The notes beneath the pieces were generated by a model. It had not been told where the DNA came from, ran no database searches, and worked only from the letters and a program-made list of their open reading frames with translations. The position numbers and the translations under genes are program-made. Shown in pieces: positions 44,040-53,840 of a DNA stretch of 64,000 nucleotides; positions within the stretch are counted from its first letter, which is position 1, and the number at the start of each line of letters is the position of its first letter. Source of the stretch: Rosistilla ulvae (GTDB lineage Bacteria; Planctomycetota; Planctomycetia; Pirellulales; Pirellulaceae); contig NZ_CP036261.1 of assembly GCF_007741475.1 (NCBI RefSeq), positions 4,279,798-4,343,797 of the forward strand. Direction: 5' to 3'.

Positions 44040-46379
44040 ATGATGGAATTCTTCAAACGCCACCGCGGAAAACTTTGGATTGCTCAAGCGGTGGCGTTTG
44101 TGCTGCTTGGTGTCTTCGTCGCATCTTGGTTTGCCGGCGGGGCGAAAGTCTCGACGACTTCCGCTACGTCGAATTCCGGGGAGAAGCAAAGTAAGCCGTC
44201 GATTTGGACTTGCGCGATGCACCCGCAAATACGTCGCGATGGTCCGGGCAGTTGTCCGGTTTGCGGCATGGACTTGGTTCCGGTCGGGGAGTCGGCCGAC
44301 GGCGTTCGCACGGTTTCGATCAGTCCCGCGATCAAGAGCCTAATGAACCTTCAGGTCAGCCCAGTGCGTCGCCAATACGTGACGGCCGACGTTCGCATGG
44401 TCGGCAAGGTCGCATACGATGAAACTCGCCTCGCCCACATCACTGCTTGGGTCCCCGGCCGATTGGAACGCATGTTCGTCGACTTCACCGGCGTCGAGGT
44501 GAAGAAGGGGGACCACATGGTGCAAATCTACAGCGAGGCACTTTACACCGCACAGGAAGAACTGCTTGCGGTGACCAAGCGTGATCGACCGCTGAGTACC
44601 TCACGATTCATCGAACCACTCGATCTTGCTGAATCGGCTCGCGAGAAGCTGCGTTTACTCGGTTTGACGGCGGAGCAGATTCAGACGATCGAAGAACGTG
44701 GCACGTCTTCCGAAACCGTGACGATCTACTCGCCCGTCGGTGGCGTGGTGGTTTCGAAGAACAAGCAAGAAGGCGATCGCGTTCAAACGGGCGACCGCAT
44801 CTACACCGTCGCTGACTTAAAGGTCTTATGGGTTCAGATGGATGCTTACGAATCCGACTTGGCTTGGTTGCGGTACGGGCAGGACGTCGAGTTCACAACA
44901 GAAGCTTATCCCGGCGAATTGTTCCGCGGCCGAATCGCGTTCATTGACCCGGTGCTAAACGAAGACACTCGGACGGTGAAGGTGCGAGTCAACGTACCGA
45001 ACGATGATGGTCGCTTAAAACCGGAAATGTTCGTGCGAGCAATCGTGCAGAGTGACATCGCGGCGGGCGGTCGAGTGCTCAACGCTTCGCTGGCGGGAAA
45101 GTGGATCAGCCCGATGCACCCGGAAATCATAAAAGACCAACCGGGCGATTGTGACATTTGCGGCATGCCGTTGGTGCGAGCCGAGTCGCTTGGCTACGTC
45201 ACAGCGGAGCCAACGAGCGCCGCAAAACCTTTGATCGTGCCGGTGAAGGCTGTGTTGCTGACGGGAACGCGAGCGATTGTGTACGTCCAGATTCCCGACG
45301 CCGACAAGCCGACTTACGAAGGTCGCGAGATTGTGATCGGTCCGCGCGCCGGCGACTTCTACCTAGTGAAGTCAGGGCTCGAAGAAGGCGACTTGGTCGT
45401 GACCAACGGCAACTTCAAACTCGATAGTGCGCTCCAGATTTCTGCGAAGCCCTCGATGATGACACCGCAAGGTGGCGGCGGAGGAGGCCACAACCACGGC
45501 GGCATGGAAATGCCAAAAGCAGACCAAGGGGTGACGATGGACGCGAGTCCGATGAACTTGGTGCCAGCGGTACGTGATGCGATGCAGGGTATTGTTGAGC
45601 AATACAAAACGATTCAAGAAAGGGTTGAAGCTGCGAACCTCGCAGAGATTCGCGAAGGCTATGACCAACTCAATAAAGCTGTCGAGGCAGTGCCGGCGGA
45701 CTTGATCGGTCCACAAATGCGACCGCCGTGGTTCGAGGTCGTGATGCTATTGCGGAACGATATCACTGAGGGCCGCGAGGTGAATTCCATGCGTGAAGCC
45801 GATCGGGTCTTCGCGTTAACTCGGCAGCACATTGATCAGATGAAGGCTCAGTTCCCGTTGCCGATGTTACACGACGAAATGCAGATGCCGGCGATGGCGA
45901 ACATGGATGCTCCGCCTGAAGTCGCTGAGCAACTCAGTGGTTTTGTCGCTCCTTATCTGCAACTTAGCCAAGCACTCGCAGCAGAGGATTTGGAAGCCGC
46001 GAAGCGAGCGGTCGAGCCGTTGCATCAGCGATTGGCGGGCTTGCTGCCGATCGTCTCCGAAGCCAAAGCGGTCGAAGTGTGGGGCAAAGAGAAACGCGAC
46101 TTGTCCGAGATCGTTGCAAGATTGCAGGAGGCGAACAATCTCGCCGCTTTGCGTAGCGGGTTCGCTTTACTGTCCGAGCAGATGTTGAGTCTCGAGCGAA
46201 TGTTCGGACTGCCGACCGACGAAACACTTTATGAGCTTCATTGTCCGATGGCCTTCGCGGGTCGCGGTGCGTCGTGGCTTCAATCCGACGACGCGGTTCG
46301 CAATCCGTACTACGGCGCGTCGATGCTCCGCTGCGCGGATCGAGTTGAGAGTTTAGGGTCGAGAGTTGAGAGCAAATAG
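44040..46379 (+). CDS. cusB: RND efflux periplasmic adaptor (CusB type) with two heavy-metal-binding domains
   Basis: 779 residues. After an N-terminal membrane anchor (12-31) comes a heavy-metal-binding domain, WTCAMHPQIRRDGPGSCPVC then GMDLVPV (57-82). The membrane-fusion core follows (GRLERMFVDFTGVEVKKGD, SPVGGVVVSKNKQEGDRV, VNVPNDDGRLKPEMFV). A second domain of the same type (SPMHPEIIKDQPGDCDICGM) sits near residue 360, then a Gly/His segment (GGGGGHNHGGMEM). The C-terminus contains a DUF3347-like copper-binding part (HCPMAFAGRGASWLQ, NPYYGASMLRCADRV). Its last residues (RVESLGSRVES) are encoded by a repeat. It hands metal to the pump encoded downstream. Confidence 0.92.
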   Translation: MMEFFKRHRGKLWIAQAVAFVLLGVFVASWFAGGAKVSTTSATSNSGEKQSKPSIWTCAMHPQIRRDGPGSCPVCGMDLVPVGESADGVRTVSISPAIKSLMNLQVSPVRRQYVTADVRMVGKVAYDETRLAHITAWVPGRLERMFVDFTGVEVKKGDHMVQIYSEALYTAQEELLAVTKRDRPLSTSRFIEPLDLAESAREKLRLLGLTAEQIQTIEERGTSSETVTIYSPVGGVVVSKNKQEGDRVQTGDRIYTVADLKVLWVQMDAYESDLAWLRYGQDVEFTTEAYPGELFRGRIAFIDPVLNEDTRTVKVRVNVPNDDGRLKPEMFVRAIVQSDIAAGGRVLNASLAGKWISPMHPEIIKDQPGDCDICGMPLVRAESLGYVTAEPTSAAKPLIVPVKAVLLTGTRAIVYVQIPDADKPTYEGREIVIGPRAGDFYLVKSGLEEGDLVVTNGNFKLDSALQISAKPSMMTPQGGGGGGHNHGGMEMPKADQGVTMDASPMNLVPAVRDAMQGIVEQYKTIQERVEAANLAEIREGYDQLNKAVEAVPADLIGPQMRPPWFEVVMLLRNDITEGREVNSMREADRVFALTRQHIDQMKAQFPLPMLHDEMQMPAMANMDAPPEVAEQLSGFVAPYLQLSQALAAEDLEAAKRAVEPLHQRLAGLLPIVSEAKAVEVWGKEKRDLSEIVARLQEANNLAALRSGFALLSEQMLSLERMFGLPTDETLYELHCPMAFAGRGASWLQSDDAVRNPYYGASMLRCADRVESLGSRVESK
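46341..46372. repeat. GAGAGTTGAGAG repeat, left of four-helix-bundle gene
   Basis: Purine-rich repeat (CGAGTTGAGAGTTTAGGGTC, then GAGAGTTGAGAG) that codes for the adaptor's last residues. An inverted counterpart lies at 46753-46782 on the other side of the small gene. Related pieces occur at 43948-43962 and, inverted, 44022-44036. Confidence 0.8.
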
Positions 46380-46388
46380 GGAGAGGCG

Positions 46389-46742
46389 ATGTTCGGATTT
46401 GAAAAGCTCGACGTTTGGCAGAAATCGGTCGACTTGGCCGCTGACGTTTATCGGCTGACTCGCGAATTTCCGGACTACGAAAAGTTTGGACTGGCAAATC
46501 AGATGCGGCGAGCCGCGGTGTCAATCTCATCCAATATTGCAGAGGGAAGTGCTCGCGACTCCAAGAAAGATTTTTCTCGATTCCTTCAGATCGCCTACGG
46601 CTCAACGATGGAGGTTGTTTCTCAGCTCCATATCGCTCAAAGGCAAGAATTCATCGCGAAAGAAGATGCATGCAAACTCTACAAGGACTGCGAAGAAATC
46701 GCACGAATGACCAGCGGACTTAAACGAAGCTTGAGCATCTAA
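46389..46742 (+). CDS. Four-helix-bundle protein (23S rRNA intervening-sequence protein family)
   Basis: 117 residues with the clear family pattern: FEKLDVWQKSVDLAADVYRL, PDYEKFGLANQMRRAAVSIS, SNIAEGSARDSKKDFSRFLQ, YGSTMEVVSQLHIA and a last helix EEIARMTSGLKRSLS. The family (S23/IVS protein, related to Avd of diversity-generating retroelements) forms pentamers of four-helix bundles and binds nucleic acid; its role when outside rRNA genes is unknown. It has its own ribosome-binding site (GGGAGAGGCG), lies 9 bases after the adaptor and 2 bases before the pump gene, and is bracketed by inverted purine-rich repeats, which suggests it was inserted as a unit. Confidence 0.92.
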   Translation: MFGFEKLDVWQKSVDLAADVYRLTREFPDYEKFGLANQMRRAAVSISSNIAEGSARDSKKDFSRFLQIAYGSTMEVVSQLHIAQRQEFIAKEDACKLYKDCEEIARMTSGLKRSLSI

Positions 46743-46744
46743 AC

Positions 46745-49700
46745 ATGCCCAACGCTCAACCCTCAACCCTCGACTCTCAACTAGACGAAGCGAAGCGAAG
46801 TCCGCTTGGCCGGCTGATCTGGTTTTGCTTGACCAACAAGCTTGTCATCTTGCTGCTGGTCATTGCGACGATTGTGTGGGGCGTCATGGTCGCTCCGTTC
46901 GATTGGGACACCGGAGCGTTGCCTCGCGATCCCGTTCCCGTCGATGCGATTCCGGACATTGGCGAGAACCAACAAATTGTGTTCACCCAGTGGATGGGCC
47001 GCAGCCCGCAAGACGTCGAGGACCAGATCGGTTATCCATTGACGGTCGCGCTGCTGGGAATCCCTGAAGTCAAAACGATCCGCAGCTATTCGATGTTCGG
47101 CTTCTCGTCGATCTACATCATCTTTGGCGAAGACGCGGACTTCTATTGGTCGCGAACGCGAGTGCTGGAAAAGCTGAACAGTCTTCCGGCCGGCACGCTT
47201 CCAGAAAGTGTCCAACCAACGCTGGGACCGGACGCGACGGCACTCGGGCAGATCTATCTCTACACGCTCGAAGGTCACGATCCCGATGGCAATCCAACAG
47301 GTGGCTGGGATCTGCGCGAACTGCGAACGATCCAGGATTACTACGTTCGCTACGCGTTGACGTCGGCCGAAGGGATCAGTGAAGTCGCGTCGATCGGCGG
47401 CTTCGTTCAAGAATACCAAATCGACGTGGACCCCGACGCGATGCGGGCCGCTGGCGTGACGCTTGCCAATGTGTTTGAGTCGATTCGGATGACAAACGTC
47501 GACGTCGGTGCTCGGACGATCGAACTGAACAAGGCTGAATATGTCATCCGCGGTCTCGGTTTCATCGAAAGCGTCGAAGACATCGAAAAGACGGTCGTGA
47601 AGGTGACCGATAACGTGCCGATCACGGTGGCCGACGTTGGCAACGTGTCGCTAGGTCCGGCACTGCGGCGAGGTGCGTTGGACAAAGCCGGTGCCGAAGC
47701 GGTTGGCGGTGTCGCGGTGGTGCGATACGGGTACAACCCGTTGGCGGCGATCAAGAACATCAAACAGCGAATCCAAGAGGTATCGCCCGGCCTGCCGACG
47801 AAGGTGTTGGTCGACTACCAGAAAACGACCGCCGACGAAGTTGACCTGTACGCGGATCGCAACGGTCTTGAATCCATCACCGGAGCAACGACCAGCAGCG
47901 ACGCTTGGGTGAAGCATCTTCGCGGCATGTCGCAGGACAAATGGCCCGCGTGGATCACGACCAGCCAAGTCGCCGTCGTGCCGTTCTACGATCGAACCGG
48001 ATTGATCTACGAAACGCTTGGAACGCTGAACACGGCACTCATCGAAGAAATCTTGGTCACCATCATCGTGATCTTGGTGATGGTTGTTCACTTGCGTAGT
48101 TCGTTTCTGATCAGTGCTCTGTTGCCGCTCGCGGTGCTGATGTGCTTTATCGCGATGAAAACTTTCGGGGTCGATGCCAACATCGTTGCACTGTCGGGTA
48201 TCGCGATCGCGATCGGCACGATGGTCGACATGGGGATCATTCTCACAGAGAACATTCTCAAATACTTGGATGAGGCTGCGCCAGAAGATGACAAGCTGAC
48301 GGTGATTTTCAAAGCGGCTCACGAAGTCGCCGGTGCGGTACTGACAGCCGTGACGACGACCGTTGTCAGCTTCTTGCCCGTTTTCACGATGATTGGTGCG
48401 GAAGGGAAACTGTTTCGTCCGTTGGCGTTCACCAAGACGTTTGCATTAGCCGCGTCAGTGATTGTCGCGTTGACCATCATTCCGCCGGCGGCTCACATTT
48501 TGATGGGCGGCCGAATCGAATCAAAGAGCCTGCGCAGGGGAGCTTGGTTTGCCTTGCTGATTCTGGGCATCGCCGCGTCGATGCTGTTGACTTGGTGGGT
48601 GGGAGCAATCTTGATCGGATTGTCCGCCTACAAGTTGTGGGAAGAACGCATCCCCGAACGGTTCCAGCGATATGGACCTTACGGGGCCAGTGCCGTTGCC
48701 GCGTTGGTCGTGGGTGTGCTGCTGACGCAGGAGTGGTTGCCGCTCGGGCCGCAGAAGGGTTTGCTGCTGAACTTGTTGTTCGTCGGCGGATTGATCGGCG
48801 GCATCCTTGGGTTCTTTACCGTCTTTCAGCGATTCCTCTACGAACCAATCCTGCGTTGGTGCCTGAATCACAAGCTCGCGTTTCTGACACTACCCACAGC
48901 GATCTTGCTGTTCGGCGGATCGGCGTGGCTCGGTGTCGACAAAGTGTTCGGCATCGTTCCCAAGACGTTTTCGCTGGTTGGCGTATCCGAAGCGTCCATC
49001 CGAAATTCACGACCGTGGCAAGCAGCAACGAACGTCCTGCCGGGACTGGGCAAAGAGTTCATGCCGCCGCTCGACGAGGGCTCGTTCCTCTACATGCCAA
49101 CGACGATGCCGCACGCTTCGATCGGCGAAGCGATGGATGTGTTGCAGTTGCAGAATCAATTGCTTGTTTCGATCCCCGAAGTCGAATCGGTCGTCGGCAA
49201 GATCGGCCGCGCCGACACGCCACTCGATCCGGCTCCCGTATCGATGATCGAGACCTACATCACCTACAAGTCAGAATACAAATCGGACGTAGCCGGCCAT
49301 CGGCTGAACTTTCGCTATGACGACCAAGCCAAAGATTTCGTCCGCGACGAAGCCGGAGAATTGATCCTTGATCCAGCCGGTCGATCGTTCCGCCAATGGC
49401 GAGACGAAATCGGCTCGCCTGATGACATTTGGCAAGCGATCACGACGGCGGCCCAGATTCCTGGCACGACGTCGGCGCCAAAACTGCAACCGATCGCAGC
49501 GCGGATCGTGATGCTGCAAAGCGGGATGCGTGCGCCGATGGGAATGAAGGTCAAAGGCCCGGACCTAGAAACCATCGAACGGGTTGCCTTGGAATTGGAA
49601 TCGCTGCTGAAACAGATTCCCACCGTTCAATCGTCTGCTGTCATCGCCGACCGGATTGTAGGCAAGCCGTATTTGGAAATCGACATCGACCGCGATGCTA

Positions 49701-50737
49701 TCAAGCGGTACGGATTGCACATCCGCAGTGTGCAGGACGTGATTGAAGTCGCGATCGGCGGCCGGCAAATCACGACGACCGTTGAAGGTCGCGAACGGTT
49801 TCCCGTTCGTGTGCGTTATGCTCGCGAGCTGCGCGACGATCTCGAATCACTCGATCGGATATTGGTCCCGACGCCATCGGGTGCCCAGATTCCGCTCGGC
49901 CAGCTCGCCGTCATCCGCTACACGCGCGGCCCGCAAGTCATCAAGAGTGAAGACACGTTCTTGCTCGGTTACGTTCTGTTTGACATGAAACCCGGTGAAG
50001 CGGAGGTCGATGTCGTCGAGCATGCTCAAGCGTTCCTGCAAGCGAAGATCGAATCCGGCGAGTTCACGTTGCCGGCAGGCGTGACGTACACCTTCGCTGG
50101 CAACTACGAAAACCAAATTCGCTCGCAGAAGACTTTGGCGATTGTGCTGCCACTCGCCCTCGGGATCATCTTCTTGATCCTGTACCTTCAATTCAAATCG
50201 GCGATCACGACATCGCTGGTTTTCAGTGGCATCCTGATTGCGTGGGCCGGCGGCTTCATCATGCTGTGGTTATACGGCACCACGTGGTTCCTGGACTTCA
50301 GTATTTTGGGAACCGATATGCGTGATTTGTTCCAAGTCAAAACGATCAATCTCAGCGTCGCCGTTTGGGTCGGCTTCCTCGCCCTGTTTGGGATCGCCAG
50401 CGACGACGGTGTGGTGATCGCATCGTACCTGGACGAGAGTTTCCGAAAGGATCGCATTGAAAACGCTCAGCAAGCTTGACAAGCCACGGTCACCGCCGGC
50501 ATGCGACGCGTTCGACCCTGTTTGATGACTACCGCGACCACTCTGCTCGCCCTGATCCCCGTGCTCACGTCGACCGGCCGCGGTAGCGACATCATGGTTC
50601 CGATGGCGATCCCCAGCTTTGGCGGCATGACGATCGAGATCATGACGATGCTGGTCGTCCCGGTGCTGTACTGCAGCGCGATGGAGTGGAAGTTGCGGCT
50701 GGGCATTAAGGACGAGCGATTCGCCGAGAACGCTTGA
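46745..50737 (+). pseudogene. cusA: CusA/CzcA-family RND efflux pump split by one in-frame TGA
   Basis: The frame codes for a full heavy-metal RND pump (1,329 residues plus one stop). Marks are DAIPDIGENQQIVFTQWMGR, the HME-type motif IGTMVDMGIILTEN, PPLDEGSFLYMPTTMPHASI, and after the stop RRVRPCLMTTATTLLALIPV. A TGA at 50477-50479 falls between NAQQA and QATVTAGMRR, exactly where relatives (including the second pump here) have a residue, usually Arg; CGA to TGA is one C-to-T change. Translation to the stop gives 1,244 residues lacking the last two or so membrane helices. Without readthrough or restart at ATG 50501 the pump should not work. The N-terminal ~15 residues are encoded by a repeat. 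The central region has extra membrane helices. Confidence 0.88.
46753..46782. repeat. Inverted GAGAGTTGAGAG repeat, right of four-helix-bundle gene
   Basis: The sequence CGCTCAACCCTCAACCCTCG continuing ACTCTCAACT is the imperfect reverse complement of 46341-46372. It lies just inside the pump gene and codes for its residues about 4-13 (AQPSTLDSQL). Confidence 0.8.
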
Positions 50738-50784
50738 ATCTGAAAGGAGCCTGAGAGTCTGCCTTTCCTCAGTCCACGCAAGGC

Positions 50785-50822
50785 AGCTGGTACCCCCGTG
50801 GGGTATGACTACAATTTGCTGA
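50785..50822 (+). promoter_or_regulatory. Promoter with CsoR-type operator for the ECF sigma gene
   Basis: The palindrome TACCCCCGTGGGGTA (50791-50805) has 6-bp perfect arms and resembles the copper-CsoR operators I remember from Bacillus and Listeria (ATACCC-x5-GGGTAT form, either orientation). TACAAT at 50810-50815 is a good -10 element; the operator fills the space just upstream, where a bound repressor would block polymerase. A start point about seven bases after the -10 would coincide with the ATG at 50823, giving a leaderless message. Confidence 0.75.
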
Positions 50823-51365
50823 ATGCAGCATCGGAATGAACGCAGCGAAGATGAACCAATTGACGACGAAACGGTAAATGCCGGTGCGGCCGGGGATCGC
50901 GATGCGCTACGAAGCATCTACGAAGCGACATCGGATCGCGTCTTCCGTTTGATGGTTCGGATGGTCGGCCCACAGGACGCCGATGACCTGACGCAACAAA
51001 CTTTTGTCCGAGCGTTCACGCGGCTCGCCCAGTTCAGCGGCCAATCGAAGTTCCAGACCTGGCTGTACCGATTGGCCACCAACGAAGCTTTGCAGCATCT
51101 GCGACGCGAGAAGCATCGACGGACGAAGCAGTTGATCGTTGAGCCAACGATGCTGGCAACCGACCACGTCGAGCAAGACGAACGAATCGCGATGCTCCGT
51201 CAGGCCCTCGATCAACTCGATCCGGAACTGCGAGCCATCTTCACGCTCAAAGAAGAGAGCGGGTTGTCGTACCAGCAGATCGCCCAGACGCTAGACATCC
51301 CGGAAGGGACCGTCGGTTCGCGGCTGAATCGTGCGCGTCGGGAACTGCGGAAGCTTTTGGAGTGA
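50823..51365 (+). CDS. ECF-type RNA polymerase sigma factor
   Basis: 180 residues with both sigma regions. Region 2 is [40 protein letters not shown] and [19 protein letters not shown]. Region 4 is [40 protein letters not shown] and [11 protein letters not shown]. The usual neighbouring anti-sigma gene is missing; the zf-HC2 protein at 43041-43964 is the probable partner. A CsoR-type operator in its promoter suggests that copper-like metal induces it. Targets are probably the efflux genes here, though I could not define a common promoter motif. Its 3' end runs into a 15-bp tandem repeat. Confidence 0.93.
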   Translation: MQHRNERSEDEPIDDETVNAGAAGDRDALRSIYEATSDRVFRLMVRMVGPQDADDLTQQTFVRAFTRLAQFSGQSKFQTWLYRLATNEALQHLRREKHRRTKQLIVEPTMLATDHVEQDERIAMLRQALDQLDPELRAIFTLKEESGLSYQQIAQTLDIPEGTVGSRLNRARRELRKLLE

Positions 51366-51516
51366 AGGAGTTGGGAGTGAAGGAGTTGGGAGTGAAGGAG
51401 TTGGGAGTGAAGGAGTTGGGAGTGAAGGAGTTAGGAGTGAAGGAGTTGGGAGTGAAGGAGTTGGGAGTGAAGAAGTTGCATTCTCCCAACTCCCTCACTC
51501 CCAACTCCCCTACTTC
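51356..51516. repeat. 15-bp tandem repeat (8 units) with inverted tail
   Basis: The unit AGTGAAGGAGTTGGG is repeated eight times at 51361-51480 (the fifth and eighth units have changes). It is followed by its reverse complement form (TTCTCCCAACTCCCTCACTC, from 51481). The whole can fold into a long hairpin between the convergent sigma and TolC-like genes and may terminate both. The repeat begins inside the last codons of the sigma gene. Confidence 0.93.
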
Positions 51517-53151
51517 TTAATAAGGGCAGCCCACCGTGCGATCCAATTGAGCGATCGTGCCGGCCAGCGTGGCGTCGATGCGGGCTAACTGGGTCTCGAA
51601 CATGAGGAGTTCGCGGTAGGTTTCGATAAGCGTGAAGAAGTCGGTTCGTTTGCCTCGGTAGTCGGCGATCGACAGTTTCAGGGTGTCCTCGGTGCGAGGA
51701 ATGATGCGGTCTTCGTAGATGTCACGTTGTTCGCTCAACGCATCCGCTTGCGCGATCAAACGCCGGATCTTGCCATAAAGCTCATCCCGTTCGGCTTCCA
51801 GGCGTCTGGTTGTGCTGCTGGTTCGATGCGACGCTTCGCGGATCCCCGCGTCGATCTTATCTCGCCAAATAGGAAGCGTCGTGCCTAAATTGAAACTGAT
51901 GTTGTCGTGGCCGTTGGCAACGGGACTGAGCACGCTGCTGCTGTCGCTGATCAATCCCCAATTCACGCCAACGGTAAAGTCGGGGTACTTCTGCAAACAG
52001 GCCAGACGTTGCTTTTCTCGATCGCGTTGGATCTCCCAAGCCAGGCCACGCAGTTTCGGATTGCACTGTTCGGCCAGCGAGATCAGCGATTCGATCTGCT
52101 GGGGCGTGTCGGCAATGTCGAGCCTGTCAGTCGTTTCGGGGACGAGTCCAACAGGCTGTTGTAACAGCGTGGCGAGATCCGCTTGAGCGATCTGTTTTTG
52201 TTTGCGAAGCGAGATCAATTGTTCGTCGAGGCGATCGGTCTCGAGTTGGGCACGCAGGACATCTTGTTGGGATCCGCCGCTGCGATACCTCGCCTCTGCA
52301 ACATCGGTTAGATCGGCGACGAGGTCTTTGGTCTCTTCGATGATCGCGATCGCTCGGCCTGCGAACCAGACTTCGTAATAGGCGAGCCGAACCGATTCCG
52401 TGATCTCACGCGCGATCAGATCGACCTCCGCTTGCGCGATCTGAACTTCACGACTGGCGATGACAGCTTTGGTTTGCAGCTTTTTCGGGAACGGAACCAT
52501 CTGGTTGACCGACATCTGGTGACCGACCCGCCCTGCAGCGGTCTCCAGGGCTTGATCTTGGATCGGCCAGAAAGTGTTGTTGAACGTCGGGTCGGGTAAG
52601 GCTTTGGCTTGTGGTATTACATAGGTCGCAGCGGCGACGCGCTGTCGCGCAGCAAGCAACTTAGGGTGACGCGCGAGTGCCGTGCTGATGTAGTAGTCGA
52701 CTGAAGCAGGGGGGAAGCTGGGAGAAGGGGAGTTGGCTTCCTTTTTCTCAGGGGCCGCTTCATTACCGTTTTCTTTGCCTACGGCTTCCTTGTCTCCTTC
52801 ACTCCCATCTCCCAACTCACCATCTTCCTTAGGCGGGTCGAGCTGCAGCGCTTTTCCGGTGCTGCGCTCGCCAGCTTCCGCGGGGGCTTGCGCGATGAGG
52901 GTAGGGGCTGCGAAGACGACGCCATCATTGTAGCCGACGGGTCGAATGGTCCCTGTTTCTGGTTCGCTGAGGACTTGCTGCCAGTCGACCGCGCGGATTG
53001 CGACCGAGTTGGTCGGAGCGACTTGCGGAGGTGCCATCGAGACGCTAACGTCCCGCTGCGAAGCGCAGCCAGACGCCGATGAAGCGATCAATGCTGCCAA
53101 AAGCAGACGTTTCGCGAGTTTCGTCGTGGGCTGTGGAATTTGCCGATCCAT
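51517..53151 (-). CDS. TolC/CusC-like outer-membrane efflux lipoprotein
   Basis: 544 residues. The signal peptide ends in a lipobox ([14 protein letters not shown]). After a variable Pro/Glu-rich region (about 90-140) encoded partly by GGAGTGAAGGAG-type repeats, the outer-membrane factor domains follow: [40 protein letters not shown]-like [38 protein letters not shown] and, in the second half, [20 protein letters not shown] and [20 protein letters not shown]. It would form the exit duct of the RND pumps. ATG 53151 is chosen as it starts the lipoprotein signal; the frame is open to 53223. Confidence 0.9.
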   Translation of the reverse strand: MDRQIPQPTTKLAKRLLLAALIASSASGCASQRDVSVSMAPPQVAPTNSVAIRAVDWQQVLSEPETGTIRPVGYNDGVVFAAPTLIAQAPAEAGERSTGKALQLDPPKEDGELGDGSEGDKEAVGKENGNEAAPEKKEANSPSPSFPPASVDYYISTALARHPKLLAARQRVAAATYVIPQAKALPDPTFNNTFWPIQDQALETAAGRVGHQMSVNQMVPFPKKLQTKAVIASREVQIAQAEVDLIAREITESVRLAYYEVWFAGRAIAIIEETKDLVADLTDVAEARYRSGGSQQDVLRAQLETDRLDEQLISLRKQKQIAQADLATLLQQPVGLVPETTDRLDIADTPQQIESLISLAEQCNPKLRGLAWEIQRDREKQRLACLQKYPDFTVGVNWGLISDSSSVLSPVANGHDNISFNLGTTLPIWRDKIDAGIREASHRTSSTTRRLEAERDELYGKIRRLIAQADALSEQRDIYEDRIIPRTEDTLKLSIADYRGKRTDFFTLIETYRELLMFETQLARIDATLAGTIAQLDRTVGCPY

Positions 53152-53250
53152 GGCGTGAATATCCTGATGAGCTATACTGAACGCAGTCAAAGTTTGCCTA
53201 ACCGACTGTTTCCCCTTGAACAATGCAGCCGATTTTGCGATACATTTGAT

Positions 53251-53267
53251 ATACCTGGCATGGGTAT
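53251..53267. promoter_or_regulatory. Candidate second CsoR-like operator
   Basis: ATACCTGGCATGGGTAT has the same total length and outer arms (ATACC...GGGTAT) as known CsoR operators, but its centre differs. It lies between the divergent TolC-like gene and the Cys-rich exported protein gene, 18 bases before the latter's start, a suitable place to control both. Confidence 0.4.
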
Positions 53268-53285
53268 CTTTTTCGGAAGGTCACA

Positions 53286-53825
53286 TTGAGCAACTCCCCC
53301 ATAATTCGCACCGTCGTTAATCTCTGCCTGATCGCTGCAATGGTGATTCAGCCGATTGCGATTGCGCACGCCGGATGTGCTCAAGGAGCGTGCTGTAACG
53401 CACAGTCGCGATGCAACGCTTGCAATATATGTGAAGTCGAGGCCGATGGTGGCTTTTGCGGTTGCTGCAGCCAAATCAAGCCCAAGCCGGGCGGATGCTG
53501 TGACAAGACATCTGAAAAAAAGCAGCGCGTCGACGATTCCGAAGGTTCGGTTGGCAAGCTGTCGCCGGGCGATGGCGAAGAATTGGTAGACGGACAACCT
53601 TCGTTATCTTCCTGCCGGTGCGGGGTGCGTTCGGAGCCGATAGCACCTGCGCCTCAGCGGTCGCCTGTTTCACAAGAGCGAGACTTGGTCGTGATTGCCT
53701 ATTTAGATCACACCCAAACCGAATCGGGTCTTTCGCTCCTGTCCGAGCATGGGAACTTACGATTGCCGATCGGTAGTCTGGCTCCACACTTCTCGCAGCG
53801 GATTCTCTGCATCTGGCGCATTTAG
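53286..53825 (+). CDS. Cys-rich exported protein of the metal-resistance island
   Basis: 179 residues with a signal peptide (TVVNLCLIAAMVIQPIAIAH, cleaved near AHA-GC). The mature N-terminus is Cys-rich: CAQGACC, CNACNIC, FCGCC, GGCC, later SCRCG. The remaining part has few recognisable features (SQERDLVVIAYLDHTQ). The Cys pairs suggest soft-metal binding in the periplasm. The start is TTG 53286, preceded by GGAAGG. It is divergent from the TolC-like gene and precedes the second adaptor gene, with a hairpin between. I know no named family for it. Confidence 0.75.
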   Translation: MSNSPIIRTVVNLCLIAAMVIQPIAIAHAGCAQGACCNAQSRCNACNICEVEADGGFCGCCSQIKPKPGGCCDKTSEKKQRVDDSEGSVGKLSPGDGEELVDGQPSLSSCRCGVRSEPIAPAPQRSPVSQERDLVVIAYLDHTQTESGLSLLSEHGNLRLPIGSLAPHFSQRILCIWRI

Positions 53826-53840
53826 CGCCGCCTCTTTGAG

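Noticed and set aside
50477-50479. Selenocysteine at the pump's TGA
   Set aside because: Relatives have Arg or a similar residue here, not Cys, and I see no stem-loop just downstream that would resemble a bacterial SECIS element.
51361-51480. Possible CRISPR array
   Set aside because: The units are 15 bp and contiguous with no unique spacers; the same holds for the 16-bp repeat at 4290-4347. No cas genes are present.
51247-51588. Open frames through the 15-bp tandem repeat on both strands (SEGVG and FTPNS peptide repeats)
   Set aside because: They are a by-product of a repeat length divisible by three; no ribosome-binding site, and they overlap the sigma and TolC-like gene ends.
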